This document shows positions 42,206 through 51,251 of a stretch of 64,000 nucleotides of DNA, piece by piece (position 1 is the first letter of the stretch; each line of letters starts with the position of its first letter). The stretch covers positions 32,507 through 96,506 of the forward strand of contig CALBSQ010000158.1 of the NCBI GenBank assembly GCA_937967325.1, written 5' to 3'. The position numbers and the translations under genes were made by a program. Under the pieces are notes generated by a model. The model made no database searches. It was not told the DNA's origin and saw only the letters and a list, made by a program, of their open reading frames with translations. The DNA is from an uncultured Chloroflexota bacterium. Lineage in GTDB: Bacteria > Chloroflexota > UBA4733.

Positions 42206-43191
42206 GGATGCTCCAGTCTGATGCGATGCACGGTGGTGTCGACCGACCCAAAGTCATACTTGTAGGGCTCATTGCCGCGCAAGAAGTCGAAGACGCGCAA
42301 CCCCTGCTGGATGGCCCACTCGATGGTGAAGCCAAAGATGGCGACGCCAACACTGAACTGGTTGTACTCGGGATCGTGGCCGCTGTTGTAGCTCCACAGC
42401 TCGCCGTTGCTGCGATAGTTGAGCAGGCCGGCGACCCGCCGCCCGCCGATCTCGATGAAGTTCAGCACCACCCCGAGCTCCTCGCCGTGGGCGGCCAGGT
42501 CGGTGAAGAAGCGGCGCATCGGCTCGGTCATGAACGTGGCTTTGTCGCCACTGCTCTTGACGTGGAGCGTGACAAACTCCTCGATAGACCCCGCGAGGTC
42601 GGTCGTCGCCTCCAGCGCCGTAAAGCGATATCCGCGGCGGTTGGATGCTTTGCGCATCTTCCGCCGCAGCTCGTGTCGATCGTCCGATGTGAGTGTTTCC
42701 AGGTATTCGTCGAAACTCCCCGGCAATTTGATGCGAGGACAGACCTCCTCGACCTCTTCCAGCGCGGCAATCCCGCGCTCGCCGGCCGCGTTGACCAAGC
42801 AGTGGCGCGTGAGCGACTGCTCCGGCACATCCTGCAGCGACAAACTCGTCCAGTCGGAGCGAGCCGCCAGCGTATCCAGCAGCTTGCCGAACACGTCGCA
42901 GGAGCGCCCAGGCAAGTACAGGACGTCGAGGTAGTCCGCGACATCGACACCGCCGACGACCTGCAGCTCGCCCGAGGCCAGGCGCATGAGCGGCGCCAAT
43001 CCCACCAACGTCGTGCCTTCTCGAAAGGCGTACAACTGCAATTGGGCGTCGCCGGCCAGATGCCGCCACCAGAGCCGCTGCCAGGTCGGGTGGAGAAACA
43101 CCCCGCCCTGGGCGCTGTCGACCAGGTCACGCCACTCTACGGCCAGACGGTCGAAGCCGTCGGCCTGCTCGTATAGCTCGACGGAGAGCAT
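42202..43191 (-). CDS. FemAB/BioF2-like GNAT acetyltransferase
   Basis: 329 aa. VFLHPTWQRLWWRHLAGDAQ in the N-terminal half and a C-terminal GNAT core (FVTLHVKSSGDKATFMTEPM, NSGHDPEYNQFSVGVAIFG, FDFLRGNEPYKYDFG) match the acetyltransferase-6/CelD-like family often found in exopolysaccharide or peptidoglycan loci. It may transfer acyl or aminoacyl groups. ATGA overlaps on both sides with the dehydratase and NamZ genes show tight coupling. Confidence 0.88.
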   Translation of the reverse strand: MLSVELYEQADGFDRLAVEWRDLVDSAQGGVFLHPTWQRLWWRHLAGDAQLQLYAFREGTTLVGLAPLMRLASGELQVVGGVDVADYLDVLYLPGRSCDVFGKLLDTLAARSDWTSLSLQDVPEQSLTRHCLVNAAGERGIAALEEVEEVCPRIKLPGSFDEYLETLTSDDRHELRRKMRKASNRRGYRFTALEATTDLAGSIEEFVTLHVKSSGDKATFMTEPMRRFFTDLAAHGEELGVVLNFIEIGGRRVAGLLNYRSNGELWSYNSGHDPEYNQFSVGVAIFGFTIEWAIQQGLRVFDFLRGNEPYKYDFGSVDTTVHRIRLEHP

Positions 43192-44117
43192 CAGGCGCGA
43201 GCGCCCACCGCGGCCCGAAGGCCCGCGGCCTGCAACACCTCGCGCAAGGCGTCACGATCCGCTGGCGTCACGTTCACCAGCGGCGGCCGCACCGGGCCGG
43301 CGCGACGCCCCAGCAGCTCCAGCGCCTCTTTGACCATGGCCACTTCGTAGCCCTTGCGCCGGATGCGCAGATCGTAGAAGCCCTGGACCTTGGCGGCGGT
43401 GATGTCGCGGACACGATCGAAGTTGCCGGCTTTCGCCTGGTCGAACAGCTCGACCGCCACCTCGGGCATGAAGTTGGCGATGCTGGAGGTAAACCCCTTG
43501 GCGCCCGCCGCGAAGTAGCCGCCCACCATATCGTCGCCGACGCCGCCGAGCCAGAGCAGGCGGTCGCCGACGGCCTGGCGCAGCCGGCTAAAGGCGCGTA
43601 AGTCTCCCTGGCCATCCTTGTACGCCACCGCGTTGGGGATGTCGGCCAACCGGTGGAGCGCCTTTGGCGTGAAGGTCACCCAGTCACGGCTGTAGGGGAA
43701 GACCCCGAGGCTCGTCGCCGACGCAACCTGGCGGTAGTAGTCGAGCAGTCCCTCGGGATCGGCGCCGACATAATATGGCGGCAGCATGAGAATGCCGTCC
43801 GCTCCCGCCTCTTCGGCGCCGCGTGCCAGGGCTCGCCCGAGCGCCACGCCATAGCCAACCCCGGCGATCACCGGCGCGCGCCCGCGCACAGCTTCTACCA
43901 CGGCGCCGACCACGCGGCGGTGCTCATCCGGAGTGAGCGAATACAGCTCACCCGTTCCGCCGGCCGCGACCACGGCGTGGATGCCGTGCGCCACCATTTG
44001 CTCGCAGTTTTCCCGTAGCGGCCCCAGGTCCAGCTCGAAGTCGGCCGTAAACGGCGTGACTGGAAAGGCGATCACGCCCTCCAACCGCGAGCGCAGCTCG
44101 CGGGGCGACATTGCCAT
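43191..44117 (-). CDS. kdgD: 5-dehydro-4-deoxyglucarate dehydratase-like DapA-family lyase
   Basis: About 308 aa from the ATG at 44117 (GAGG about 11 nt upstream). DapA-family TIM barrel with GGTGELYSLTPDEH, the Tyr of GVFPYSRDW and the Schiff-base Lys of NAVAYKDGQGD. The ends SIANFMPEVAVELFDQA and RRKGYEVAMVKEALELLG, with GPVRPPLVNVTP, fit KDG dehydratases (EC 4.2.1.41) better than DapA or NanA. It converts ketodeoxyglucarate to 2-ketoglutarate semialdehyde. Divergent from the GntR regulator, a likely controller. Confidence 0.8.
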   Translation of the reverse strand: MAMSPRELRSRLEGVIAFPVTPFTADFELDLGPLRENCEQMVAHGIHAVVAAGGTGELYSLTPDEHRRVVGAVVEAVRGRAPVIAGVGYGVALGRALARGAEEAGADGILMLPPYYVGADPEGLLDYYRQVASATSLGVFPYSRDWVTFTPKALHRLADIPNAVAYKDGQGDLRAFSRLRQAVGDRLLWLGGVGDDMVGGYFAAGAKGFTSSIANFMPEVAVELFDQAKAGNFDRVRDITAAKVQGFYDLRIRRKGYEVAMVKEALELLGRRAGPVRPPLVNVTPADRDALREVLQAAGLRAAVGARA

Positions 44118-44156
44118 ACTGTGTGGATCCTCTCTCATCTTCGGTTGTAGTCTAGC

Positions 44157-44169
44157 AGCTTGGCAAGCT
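44157..44169. promoter_or_regulatory. Candidate operator palindrome AGCTT-GGC-AAGCT
   Basis: Perfect 5-bp arms around GGC, extended by CTAG on both sides, in the divergent kdgD/GntR gap. A plausible site for the GntR protein; by pattern only. Confidence 0.35.
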
Positions 44170-44257
44170 AGTTTCAGAGGAGGAGGTCGACCGGCCAGCC
44201 TCTCTCAGCTCCAGCGGAGATTCTACAGCGGGACGCACCCCTGACGGTCCTAGCCAT

Positions 44258-44286
44258 TTGACACTGCCCGCAAGTCGTGCTAGATT
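44258..44286 (+). promoter_or_regulatory. Sigma-70-type promoter of the GntR/ABC transporter operon
   Basis: TTGACA (44258-44263), exactly 17-nt spacer, TAGATT (44281-44286), 37 nt before the ATG. A consensus -35 and good -10 element, the clearest housekeeping promoter in the window. Confidence 0.75.
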
Positions 44287-44323
44287 GGCCGCGACCTGTA
44301 GAACAACCTATCACAGGACGATC

Positions 44324-45082
44324 ATGTCATATAGTAGTAGTGTAACTGAACCCTTGCCCGTGCTCCGTCGAGAGCGCCTGATCGACCGCGCCGCGGAAGC
44401 GCTCAAGGACTACATCCTCGCCAACCATCTTTCGGGAGGCGACCGGCTCCCTTCCGAGTCCGAGCTCGCCCGCTCCCTCGGCGTCAGCCGCAACGTCGTC
44501 CGCCAGGCCGTGTCAACCCTGGAAACGATCGGCATCGTGCGGGTCGCCCAGGGCCGAGGCATCTACGTCGCCGACGTTGCCGACTCGGACGTGTTCCGGC
44601 ACATCGCCAGGTGGATCGACACGACCGAGCTGGATAATGCCGAGTTCATCCAGGTCCGCTCCATCTTCGAGCGCGGCGTGCTGGAGTTAGTCATGGCCAA
44701 CGCCTCCGACGAGGAGCTGGATCACCTCGAGTCCATCGCCGTAGCGTTGCGTGACGCCACGGAGGAGGACGAGGGTGGACTGCACGACCGCTTCCACCAG
44801 GCGCTCCTGGAAGCGACGGGCAACCGCTTCCTCGTCACCCTCGGCACCATCCTCTATCGCTTCTTCTGGTCCGTGGGCTACACCAGTCCGAACGTCCCGC
44901 GCCCGCCGAACGCCGACATGCACACGAGCCACCTCCAGATGGTCCAACTCCTCCGCCGCCGTTGCCGCGACGACGTCCCCTTGCTCGTCACCCTGCATCT
45001 CAGTCCCGACCACAGGCCGGGCGGCGACGGGGCCGCCAAACCGGAAACCGAGGCAGCGGCCGCGGGGTCGGATCACCGGTAG
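44324..45082 (+). CDS. GntR/FadR-family transcriptional regulator
   Basis: About 252 aa from the ATG at 44324 (AGGA 6 nt upstream; in-frame sequence before this is the promoter). Winged helix: LKDYILANHLSGGDRLPSES and ARSLGVSRNVVRQAVSTLE with GIVRVAQGRGIYV. The FCD ligand domain follows (RSIFERGVLELVMANASDEE, HDRFHQALLEATGN). The C-terminal tail is Gly/Ala-rich and unusual. FCD regulators respond to organic or sugar acids. It is transcribed just before the ABC transporter and divergently from the KDG-dehydratase-like gene, both candidate targets. Confidence 0.9.
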   Translation: MSYSSSVTEPLPVLRRERLIDRAAEALKDYILANHLSGGDRLPSESELARSLGVSRNVVRQAVSTLETIGIVRVAQGRGIYVADVADSDVFRHIARWIDTTELDNAEFIQVRSIFERGVLELVMANASDEELDHLESIAVALRDATEEDEGGLHDRFHQALLEATGNRFLVTLGTILYRFFWSVGYTSPNVPRPPNADMHTSHLQMVQLLRRRCRDDVPLLVTLHLSPDHRPGGDGAAKPETEAAAAGSDHR

Positions 45083-45097
45083 GGCGGAGGGCGAAAC

Positions 45098-46030
45098 GTG
45101 CTTGCCTACATCGCGCGTCGTTTCGGCAGCTTGTTGCTGACGATGTTCGTGTTGAGCATCGTCATCTTCGCGCTGATGCACTCGGTGCCCGGCGGCCCAT
45201 TCTCCTTTTCCAAGCAGCCACTGCCGCCATTCGCGATGGAGAACATCAACCACAAGTACGGGCTGGACAAGCCGATCTGGCAGCAATACCTGAGCTGGCT
45301 GTGGGCCGCGCTGCACGGCGACTTCGGCATCCCCTTCGAAAGCCCGACTGAGACGGTGACCAGCTTGATCGCCCGCGCCTGGCCGATCACCATCCGCGTC
45401 GGCCTGCTGACCATCACGCTCGCCTACGTGTTCGGGCTGTTCTTCGGCATCGTCGCCGCGATCCGGCAGAACACCTGGCTGGACAGCGCCATGACGTTCT
45501 TCGCCACCCTGGGCATCGCCCTGCCGAACTTTGTTATCGGCTTCCTGCTGATCGAGATCTTCGCCGTGCAACTGCAGTGGCTGCCGACCGGCGGCTGCTG
45601 CTCGACGAAGCAGTTCATCATGCCGGTGATCGCCTACATGCTCGCGCCCATGGCCGGCGTCGCCCGCTACACGCGCACCAGCATGCTGGAGGTGATGCGC
45701 ACGGAGTACGTGACGATGGGGCGGGCCCGCGGACTGCCGGAGTGGCGCATTGTCCGGCGCTACGTGCTCCGCACGGCGTTGATCCCCCTCATCACCATCC
45801 TCGGCCCGGCCATCCCCGACGTGCTCACCGGCTCGATCTTTATAGAATCGACCTTTGCCCTGCCCGGGTTGGGCAGCTACTTCACCAGCGCGAGCCTCCA
45901 GCGCGACTATCCGATGATCATGGCGCTCGTCGTCATGGTCTGCGTGCTCTGGGGCACGCTCTACGTGTTGAGCGACGTCGCCTATACCCTGGTCGACCCG
46001 CGCGTCCGGCTGGAAGGGCTGCAGCGATGA
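45098..46030 (+). CDS. Oligopeptide-type ABC transporter permease (DppB/OppB family)
   Basis: 310 aa, GTG start at 45098. Opens LAYIARRFGSLLLTMFVLSI and carries MHSVPGGPF, the hallmark N-terminus of DppB/OppB permeases. The EAA loop is EYVTMGRARGLPEWRIVRRY, which docks on the ATPase. Six membrane segments. It follows the regulator by 15 nt and overlaps the partner permease by 4 nt. In related bacteria this class also imports oligosaccharides, so the substrate is open. Confidence 0.93.
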   Translation: MLAYIARRFGSLLLTMFVLSIVIFALMHSVPGGPFSFSKQPLPPFAMENINHKYGLDKPIWQQYLSWLWAALHGDFGIPFESPTETVTSLIARAWPITIRVGLLTITLAYVFGLFFGIVAAIRQNTWLDSAMTFFATLGIALPNFVIGFLLIEIFAVQLQWLPTGGCCSTKQFIMPVIAYMLAPMAGVARYTRTSMLEVMRTEYVTMGRARGLPEWRIVRRYVLRTALIPLITILGPAIPDVLTGSIFIESTFALPGLGSYFTSASLQRDYPMIMALVVMVCVLWGTLYVLSDVAYTLVDPRVRLEGLQR

Positions 46031-46917
46031 GCATCATCGCCGCCTCCGCGGCTGTCGCGCCACGGCGCCACGCCCGGTCATCTCCGTGGCGCGACGCCTG
46101 GCGGCGCTACCGCCGGAACCGCATGGCGCTCATCGGCGGCGTGATCGCCGGCCTGGTCCTCTCCATCGCCCTGCTCGCGCCTATTCTGGCCCCCGGTGGC
46201 TATGAGTACTCCAATCTCGCCGAAACGCTGAAGGGTCCCAGCCCTCAGCACTTGCTCGGTACCGACGCCGTCGGACGCGACCTGTTGAGTCGCCTGATCT
46301 ACGGAGCGCGCACCTCAATGACCGTTGGCTTCCTGGTGCCACTGATCGGCGCGCTGATCGGCTTGCCGATTGGCGCAGCCGCGGGCTGGTTCGGCAAGGC
46401 CGTCGACTTTATCACCCTGCGCTTGATCGAGCTCGCCACGGCGATCCCCGCGATCCTCCTTGGTCTGCTCCTGATCGCCCTCTACGGCAGCGGTCTCTTT
46501 CACGTGACCCTCTTCCTGGGTATCACCAGTTGGGTGGGCTACGCTCGCATCACGCGGGCCCAGTTCATCTCCTTGCGCGAACGCGAATTCGTGACCGCGG
46601 CGCGGGCGATCGGCACACCAGCCTGGCGGATCATGTTCCTCCACATCCTGCGCAACGCGGCCGGCCCGATCATCATCATCTTCGTGCTGGGCATCCCCGG
46701 CGCGGTGTTCGGCGAGGCCGGCTACAGCTTTCTCGGCCTGGGCGTCCAGGACCCGATCCCCAGTTGGGGCAAGATGATCACCGATGGTGGGCAATACCTG
46801 CAACTGGCGCCGCTCGTCGCGCTGCTGCCCATGCTCTTTGTCGGCTTGACGACGCTGAGCTTCAGCTTCGTCGGCGATGGCCTGCGCGACGCGCTCGACC
46901 CCAACGCCCAGGAGTGA
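46027..46917 (+). CDS. Oligopeptide-type ABC transporter permease (DppC/OppC family)
   Basis: About 296 aa from the ATG at 46027 (ATGA overlap). RRYRRNRMALIGGVIAGLVL, LLGTDAVGRDLLSRLIYGAR, and EFVTAARAIGTPAWRIMFLH are the conserved blocks of the DppC family. The C-terminal EAGYSFLGLGVQDPIPSWGK is diagnostic. Forms the membrane channel with the upstream DppB-like permease. Followed by a palindromic intergenic segment that holds a terminator-like hairpin. Confidence 0.94.
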   Translation: MSIIAASAAVAPRRHARSSPWRDAWRRYRRNRMALIGGVIAGLVLSIALLAPILAPGGYEYSNLAETLKGPSPQHLLGTDAVGRDLLSRLIYGARTSMTVGFLVPLIGALIGLPIGAAAGWFGKAVDFITLRLIELATAIPAILLGLLLIALYGSGLFHVTLFLGITSWVGYARITRAQFISLREREFVTAARAIGTPAWRIMFLHILRNAAGPIIIIFVLGIPGAVFGEAGYSFLGLGVQDPIPSWGKMITDGGQYLQLAPLVALLPMLFVGLTTLSFSFVGDGLRDALDPNAQE

Positions 46918-46960
46918 TAACGGATCGGGAGGAACGGGAGGTGATGAGATCAACGCCCCC

Positions 46961-47063
46961 GGCGACTAAAGTCGCGGGCAATGCCGGGCGAAGTCGGCCT
47001 GCGCCGACTCGATCAGCCCGCGAAGGCGGGCTTTGCTGTTTGTTGCCCGCGACTTTAGTCGCC
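46961..47063. repeat. Family F palindrome (GGCGACTAAAGTCGC type)
   Basis: 21-bp arms at 46961-46981 and 47043-47063 are exact reverse complements. Two smaller hairpins lie inside. Palindromes of this kind are common intergenic repeats in several phyla. It splits the permease genes from the binding-protein gene. Confidence 0.85.
47015..47032 (+). terminator. Terminator-like hairpin inside the family F palindrome
   Basis: AGCCCGC-GAAG-GCGGGCT followed by TTGCTGTTTGTT. It could attenuate transcription between the permease genes and the binding-protein gene. Confidence 0.45.
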
Positions 47064-47150
47064 AGGGGCCAGGGCCAACAACGGTTACCAAACTTGCCGG
47101 TAATGCCGGCAAGTCTCCCATGAACACCAAGGAAAGGAAGCAGAGAATCC

Positions 47151-49109
47151 ATGACACGATCGTCCCCCAAACCCGACAGCCTCGACACCCGCCTGCTCAC
47201 CCGGCGAGCCTTGCTCGTGATCGGCGGCATGAGCGGCATCAGCCTGCTTGCCGCTTGTGGGACTCAGGCAACCACCACCAGCTCCGCGACGTCGCAAGCG
47301 TCCGCGGCGGCACAGAGCTCGTCCGGCGCGGCGCCGGCGACCACCCAATCCAGCTCGGCAGCACCGTCGTCGGCGGCTGCCGCGACGGCCGCTCCCACCG
47401 TGCGACCGGTCGAGATCAGCACCGCCTCGCCTCCAACGGCGACTCCTGCCGCGCAAGCCGCGGCCGGTGGCACGACCAACGCCTGGGGTAGGACGCTGCC
47501 CAGCGACGCCGCTCCCTCCGGGAAGCAAGTGACCATCTCCGGCAACGACTCGACTGGTGTCTCCTACAAGACGATGGACTTCAACGACTCCGTCTACTCC
47601 CGCGCCCCGCTGGCCGATGAGTTTAACTCCCCGTTGACGCGTATCGACAAGGACTTCAACATCCACCCCGGCCACGCCGCCAAGTGGGATCTCTCCAAGG
47701 ACGGTCTGACCTGGACCTTCACGCTGAAGCCCGCCAAGTGGACCGACGGCAAGGACGTCACCGCCAACGACTACGTCCAGACCTTCCGCTATACCGCCGA
47801 CCCCAAGCACGCCTGGGACTTCACCTGGTACTGGGACGGGATCATCAAGAACTACGGCGACGCGCTGAAGGGGAAGGTCCCCACCAGCCAGATCGGCGTG
47901 CGCCAGGGCGGCGATCCCTTGTCGCTCATCATCGAGACCGAGGCGCCGGTCCCCTATCTGCCGGCCCAGTTGCTGTATTCCTGGCCCCTGTCCGCCGCCG
48001 GGCTGGAGAAGTACGGCTCCGGCATCTACAACACCAACCCCCAATCGGTGATAAGCTTCGGCCCCTACACCTTGCAGGAGTGGAGCCCCGACCGTCGCGT
48101 CGTGATCTCCCCCAACAAGCAGTACAAGGGGGACGTCACACCTTATCTGGAACAGCAGATCGGGAACATCTACAAGGGCGGCAGCATGCTCCAGCGTTTC
48201 CAAGCCGGTGAGATCGACAGCGTCTCGGTCACCGCCAATGACCTCAAGGTCGCGAAAGGCGACGCCAAGCTCAAGGATCTGCACGTCTACGTGAACCCGC
48301 AAGACTTTGAGATCTGGTACGCCTTCTTCGACGTGACCAAGAAGCCCTTCGACAACGTCAAGGTCCGCCAGGCCTTCGCCCACTCGGCCGACCGCGACTC
48401 CATTGTCAAGAACCTCCTGGCGCCGCTGGCTATCCCTGCCTACGGCTACCTGATGCCGGGCTTCCCTTCCGCGATCGAAGACCCGCTCAAGCCGCTCACC
48501 AACTACGATCCAGCGATGGCAAAGAAGCTCCTCGCTGATGGCGGCTACCCCAACGGCCAGGGTTTTCCAGAGGTCACGTTCTACTACTACCCGAACAATC
48601 CGACGACCCCCTCCGTTGTCCAGGCACTGGCGGCGGGTTGGCAGCAAGTGCTCGGCGTGAAGATCACCCTGCAGCAGCTCGACAAGACCACCTACTACAA
48701 GAAGGTGAACGCCAAGCCGACCGAGATTCCGTTCGGCTGGATCTCTTATGGCATGGACTACTTCGACGCCTCCAATATGCTCGGCGTGTACAAAGGCGGT
48801 GGTCGCCACAACTGGAACAATGGCCAGTACGACAAGCTGCTGGCCCAGGCCGGGCCGGAAACCGACCAGGACAAGCGCAATGGGATCTACGCCGATGCCC
48901 AGAAGCTCCTGACCGGCGATGCTCCGGCAGTGTTCGTCTACCACCCGCTCTTCGGCTATCTCTACCAGCCCTTCTACAAAGGCTCCGAACTCGACAAAGA
49001 CAAGTTCGGCTACGACGGCCTCCAATTCGGCGCCGCCGGCACGACCGGCTACGGCTGGCAAACGCTGTACATCGCCAATGACGTAGACAAATACCGGCAT
49101 ACCACGTAG
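47151..49109 (+). CDS. Family 5 (peptide/oligosaccharide) solute-binding lipoprotein
   Basis: 652 aa. Signal TRRALLVIGGMSGISLLAAC with lipobox LAAC, then a long Ala/Ser/Thr linker to about residue 110. The SBP family 5 body follows: LSKDGLTWTFTLKPAKWTDG, VTANDYVQTFRYTADPKHA, FDNVKVRQAFAHSADRDSI, and a C-terminus with the two-lobed fold. It delivers the substrate to the DppBC-like permease. It is in the middle of a complete B-C-A-D-F set. The ligand may be a peptide or an oligosaccharide. Confidence 0.93.
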   Translation: MTRSSPKPDSLDTRLLTRRALLVIGGMSGISLLAACGTQATTTSSATSQASAAAQSSSGAAPATTQSSSAAPSSAAAATAAPTVRPVEISTASPPTATPAAQAAAGGTTNAWGRTLPSDAAPSGKQVTISGNDSTGVSYKTMDFNDSVYSRAPLADEFNSPLTRIDKDFNIHPGHAAKWDLSKDGLTWTFTLKPAKWTDGKDVTANDYVQTFRYTADPKHAWDFTWYWDGIIKNYGDALKGKVPTSQIGVRQGGDPLSLIIETEAPVPYLPAQLLYSWPLSAAGLEKYGSGIYNTNPQSVISFGPYTLQEWSPDRRVVISPNKQYKGDVTPYLEQQIGNIYKGGSMLQRFQAGEIDSVSVTANDLKVAKGDAKLKDLHVYVNPQDFEIWYAFFDVTKKPFDNVKVRQAFAHSADRDSIVKNLLAPLAIPAYGYLMPGFPSAIEDPLKPLTNYDPAMAKKLLADGGYPNGQGFPEVTFYYYPNNPTTPSVVQALAAGWQQVLGVKITLQQLDKTTYYKKVNAKPTEIPFGWISYGMDYFDASNMLGVYKGGGRHNWNNGQYDKLLAQAGPETDQDKRNGIYADAQKLLTGDAPAVFVYHPLFGYLYQPFYKGSELDKDKFGYDGLQFGAAGTTGYGWQTLYIANDVDKYRHTT

Positions 49110-49179
49110 CAGGGAGAGTAAGCTGGACGCTGGTTGGGGCAAAGCCGACTCTGATCCCGGGCCAGGCGCCGCACCGCTC

Positions 49180-50163
49180 TTGGAGGTGCGCGGGCTGCAG
49201 ACGCGCTTCCGCGTGCGCGACACGACAGTCTACGCCGTGGAAGGCGCCGGCTTTACCCTGCGCGCCGGTGAGACGCTGGGCATCGTCGGCGAAAGCGGCT
49301 CCGGCAAGAGTGTCACTGCCCTCTCCATCATGGGCATGATCCGCCGGCCGGGCCGCGTCGCCGGCGGTGAGGTGCTCTTCCACGGGGACGACTTGCTGAA
49401 GCTACCGGAGTCGCGCATGCGCCGGCTGCGCGGCCGCACCCTGGCGATGGTACCGCAAAATCCCTTGGCCTCCCTCAACCCGGTTCTGACCATCGGCGAT
49501 CACCTGCGGGAGGTACTCTGGGTTCACCTTGGCATGGGCCGCTCCGCGGCGGAGCGCCGGTCAGTCGAGCTGCTGCGGCGGGTCGGCCTGCCGGATCCCC
49601 AGCAGCGGCTCGGCGAGTTTCCCCACCGAATGAGCGGCGGCCAGCGCCAGCGGGTGATGATTGCCTTGGCCATGGCATGCGGACCGGAGCTGCTGATTGC
49701 CGACGAGCCGACGACGGCCCTCGACGTGACGATCCAGGCCCAGATCCTCGAGCTGATGGACGATCTTGCCCAGGAGTCCCGCCTGGCAACGATCCTGATC
49801 ACGCACAACCTGGGCATCGTCGCCGGCCACTGCGACCGCGTGATGGTGATGTACGCCGGGCGGGTGGTCGAAGCGGCGCCGGTGGACGAGATCTTCGCCC
49901 ACCCCCGCCACCCCTACACCGTTGGCCTGTTACGCTGCGTCCCGCGACTGACCCGCAAACGGGAGCGTATCTTTCACACCATCCCCGGCTCACCGCCGCA
50001 AGTCACCGAGGCGCCGCTAGGCTGCCCGTTCGCGCCTCGCTGCGCCAACGTCACCGACTACTGCCGGGAGCACCTGCCCCAGCTCGACGCCGTCGGCCCG
50101 GACCACGTCGCCGCCTGCTGGAACCCAGTTGACGCAGCGCCGCACCGGGAGGTTACGTCGTGA
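49180..50163 (+). CDS. Oligopeptide-type ABC transporter ATPase (DppD/OppD family)
   Basis: 327 aa from the TTG at 49180. The domain more likely begins earlier: the frame is open from a CTG at 49123 preceded at ideal distance by AGGGAG, which would add LDAGWGKADSD and restore the usual PLLEVRGLQTRF start. Walker A GESGSGKSV, Q-loop VPQNPLASLNP, signature MSGGQRQRVMIA, Walker B LLIADEPTTALD and ITHNLGIV are intact. The C-terminal CPFAPRCANV Cys cluster is the 4Fe-4S/oligopeptide-ATPase tail. Confidence 0.93.
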   Translation: MEVRGLQTRFRVRDTTVYAVEGAGFTLRAGETLGIVGESGSGKSVTALSIMGMIRRPGRVAGGEVLFHGDDLLKLPESRMRRLRGRTLAMVPQNPLASLNPVLTIGDHLREVLWVHLGMGRSAAERRSVELLRRVGLPDPQQRLGEFPHRMSGGQRQRVMIALAMACGPELLIADEPTTALDVTIQAQILELMDDLAQESRLATILITHNLGIVAGHCDRVMVMYAGRVVEAAPVDEIFAHPRHPYTVGLLRCVPRLTRKRERIFHTIPGSPPQVTEAPLGCPFAPRCANVTDYCREHLPQLDAVGPDHVAACWNPVDAAPHREVTS

Positions 50164-51179
50164 GCGCGACGAACGGCCCCCTCCTCCAGGTAGACGGCTT
50201 GAAAGTCTACTACGCGGTGCGCGGCGAGGGCTGGCTCGTCCGGGCGCGCAACCTCCTCCGCGCGGTAGACGACGTCAGTTTTCAGATCGAGGAAGGGGAA
50301 ACGCTCGGCCTGGTGGGAGAAAGCGGCTGCGGCAAGAGCACCACCGGCCGGACGATCCTCTACCTGGAAACCCCTACCAGCGGACAGGTGCGCTTCCAGG
50401 GCCAGGAGCTCGGGGAGCTTTCCACCGATGCGCTGCGCGGCCTGCGCCGCCGTATGCAGATCGTCTTTCAGGATCCCTTTGCCTCGCTCAACCCGCGCAT
50501 GACGATCGGCCAGATCATCGCTGAGCCGCTCTCCGTCCATCACCTCTTCGAAGGCAAGAAGCGCAAGGATCGCATCGCGGAGCTGCTGTCTCTGGTCGAG
50601 CTCAGCCCCGATTACATTCAGCGCTACCCGCACGAGTTCAGCGGCGGTCAGCGGCAGCGCATCGGTATTGCCCGCGCCATCGCCGTCGAGCCATCCTTCA
50701 TCGTGCTGGACGAGCCGGTCTCCGCGCTGGACGTGTCGATCCAGGCGCAGATCCTCCAGCTCCTGGACGGACTGCAGCAACGGCTGCACCTGTCCTACCT
50801 GTTCATCGCCCACGACCTGGCGGTGGTGGGGCAGATGAGTGACCGCGTGGCGGTAATGTACCTGGGCAAGATCGTCGAGCTGGCGGAGCGCGACGCCCTC
50901 TACCAGCGGCCACACCATCCGTACACGCAAGCCTTGTTTTCGGCCGTGCCGGTCCCGGACCCCGGCGAAGCGCGCAAGCGCACGCGCCTGGTCCTGAGCG
51001 GCGAGGTTCCCAGCCCGATCAACCCGCCCACCGGGTGCTACTTTCATCCACGCTGCCCGTTGGCGCAGGACCGCTGCCGGACGGAGGAGCCACTCTTGCG
51101 CCGCCTCAGCTCCGGCCACCAGGTCGCGTGTCACTTTGCCGAGGTCGCTGTTCGCCAGTACGATCAGGTGTCGTCGTGA
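50160..51179 (+). CDS. Oligopeptide-type ABC transporter ATPase (DppF/OppF family)
   Basis: 339 aa, GTG start overlapping the previous stop (GTGA). Walker A GESGCGKST, Q-loop VFQDPFASLNPRM, signature FSGGQRQRIGIA, Walker B FIVLDEPVSALD, switch His IAHDLAVV. C-terminal TGCYFHPRCPLAQDRC is the family tail. It pairs with the DppD-like ATPase to drive the transporter. Confidence 0.94.
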   Translation: MSATNGPLLQVDGLKVYYAVRGEGWLVRARNLLRAVDDVSFQIEEGETLGLVGESGCGKSTTGRTILYLETPTSGQVRFQGQELGELSTDALRGLRRRMQIVFQDPFASLNPRMTIGQIIAEPLSVHHLFEGKKRKDRIAELLSLVELSPDYIQRYPHEFSGGQRQRIGIARAIAVEPSFIVLDEPVSALDVSIQAQILQLLDGLQQRLHLSYLFIAHDLAVVGQMSDRVAVMYLGKIVELAERDALYQRPHHPYTQALFSAVPVPDPGEARKRTRLVLSGEVPSPINPPTGCYFHPRCPLAQDRCRTEEPLLRRLSSGHQVACHFAEVAVRQYDQVSS

Positions 51180-51251
51180 AATGGCGACAGGTGTGGGGCT
51201 GTCCCTGAAACGCATGGGGAATGCCGAAGCGAGATGGAGCACAAGGAACAC

